Below are positions 5,849-6,187 of a DNA stretch of 6,187 bases, piece by piece. Every line of letters begins with the position of its first letter. Positions within the stretch are counted from its first letter, which is position 1. Origin of the DNA: Alphaproteobacteria bacterium (GTDB lineage Bacteria > Pseudomonadota > Alphaproteobacteria > Rhodobacterales > Rhodobacteraceae); the NCBI GenBank assembly GCA_030830465.1, contig JAURMY010000402.1:1-6187 (forward strand), written 5' to 3'. A program made the position numbers and the translations under genes. The notes beneath the pieces are model-generated. The model had not been told where the DNA came from. It saw nothing but the letters and a program-made list of their open reading frames with translations, and searched no databases.

Positions 5849-6187
5849 GCCGAGCCTTCCGGCGCGGTGGCCTCAAGGCGGTACCCCCTGCCGCGCAGCG
5901 TCTGAATTTCAACATGGCCGCCGGCCAGCCGTTTGCGCAGGCGGGCGATATAAAGTTCAATCGCATTCTCGCCCGCCACGGCATCGTCAAAGGCGTATAA
6001 ACCTTCCAGCAACCGGTCTTTTGACAGGACCTGCCCCCGGCTGCGCATCAAAAGGCCCAGCAAGGCAAACTCGCGCCGCGTCAGGTCCAACCGTTGCTCT
6101 GCCAGCGTGGCGATGCCGGTGGTGGCGTTGTAGCGCAGATTGCCGACTGTCAGTTCTGCGGAACGATCCTCCTGCTCGCGGCGGAAG
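5845..6187 (-). CDS. OmpR/PhoB-family response regulator, C-terminal DNA-binding part (5' end outside window)
   Basis: The last 113 complete codons of a gene entering from the right edge; the receiver domain with its phosphorylated aspartate is not in view. The visible part is a winged-helix output domain. A short beta-rich entry (ELTVGNLRYNATTG, then LDLTRREFALLGLLM) leads to helix 1, then RSRGQVLSKDRLLEGLYAFD, ENAIELYIARLRKRLAGG (the recognition helix region) and the wing hairpin VEIQTLRGRGYRLEA near the end. This is the normal layout of the Trans_reg_C domain, closest in style to TctD/QseB-like regulators. A TTG within the domain could be taken as a start, but the frame stays open and in register with the domain to the window edge, so the gene is cut rather than short. 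Its TGA overlaps the kinase ATG, marking them as a cognate pair. Target promoters are not known. Confidence 0.93.
   Translation of the reverse strand, partial: FRREQEDRSAELTVGNLRYNATTGIATLAEQRLDLTRREFALLGLLMRSRGQVLSKDRLLEGLYAFDDAVAGENAIELYIARLRKRLAGGHVEIQTLRGRGYRLEATAPEGSA

Overview
The window is G+C-rich and densely coded, apart from one more AT-rich stretch in the middle. Gene content and protein style point to an alphaproteobacterium, most likely Rhodobacteraceae; this is inferred from recognisable families, not from a marker gene. It holds six protein genes and part of a seventh is not seen at all: two of the six (both ends) are cut by the window edge. Five read on the minus strand and one (a Sel1-repeat protein) on the plus strand.

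Right to left on the minus strand, positions 6187 to 3435 hold a tightly packed three-gene unit: the DNA-binding end of an OmpR/PhoB-type response regulator, a TctE-like sensor histidine kinase, and a secreted periplasmic binding protein resembling the PgtC / iron(III)-type solute-binding proteins. Each gene starts inside the stop codon of the one before (ATGA overlaps at 5845-5848 and 4475-4478), so they are probably co-translated. The likely logic is that the binding protein captures a small molecule in the periplasm and either presents it to the kinase or delivers it to a transporter not seen here; the kinase then phosphorylates the regulator.

A terminator-like hairpin at 3390-3414 sits between this unit and the convergent plus-strand gene at 2577-3314, which encodes a secreted protein with four Sel1 repeats. 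Its strong Shine-Dalgarno sequence lies inside a predicted hairpin at 2543-2574, which suggests translational control. Between it and the divergent dusA gene is a non-coding stretch (2299-2576), with an inverted repeat near a possible dusA promoter.

The left part, again on the minus strand, has dusA (tRNA-dihydrouridine synthase A, 2265 to 1261), then a TauE/SafE-family membrane exporter (1155 to 331), then the start of an unrecognised or possibly oxygenase-like protein (334 to the window edge). The exporter and this last gene also share an ATGA overlap. No RNA gene, insertion sequence, CRISPR array or phage gene was found. Nothing in the window clearly amounts to an undescribed system; the most interesting items are the three-gene sensing unit and the hairpin over the Sel1 gene's ribosome binding site.
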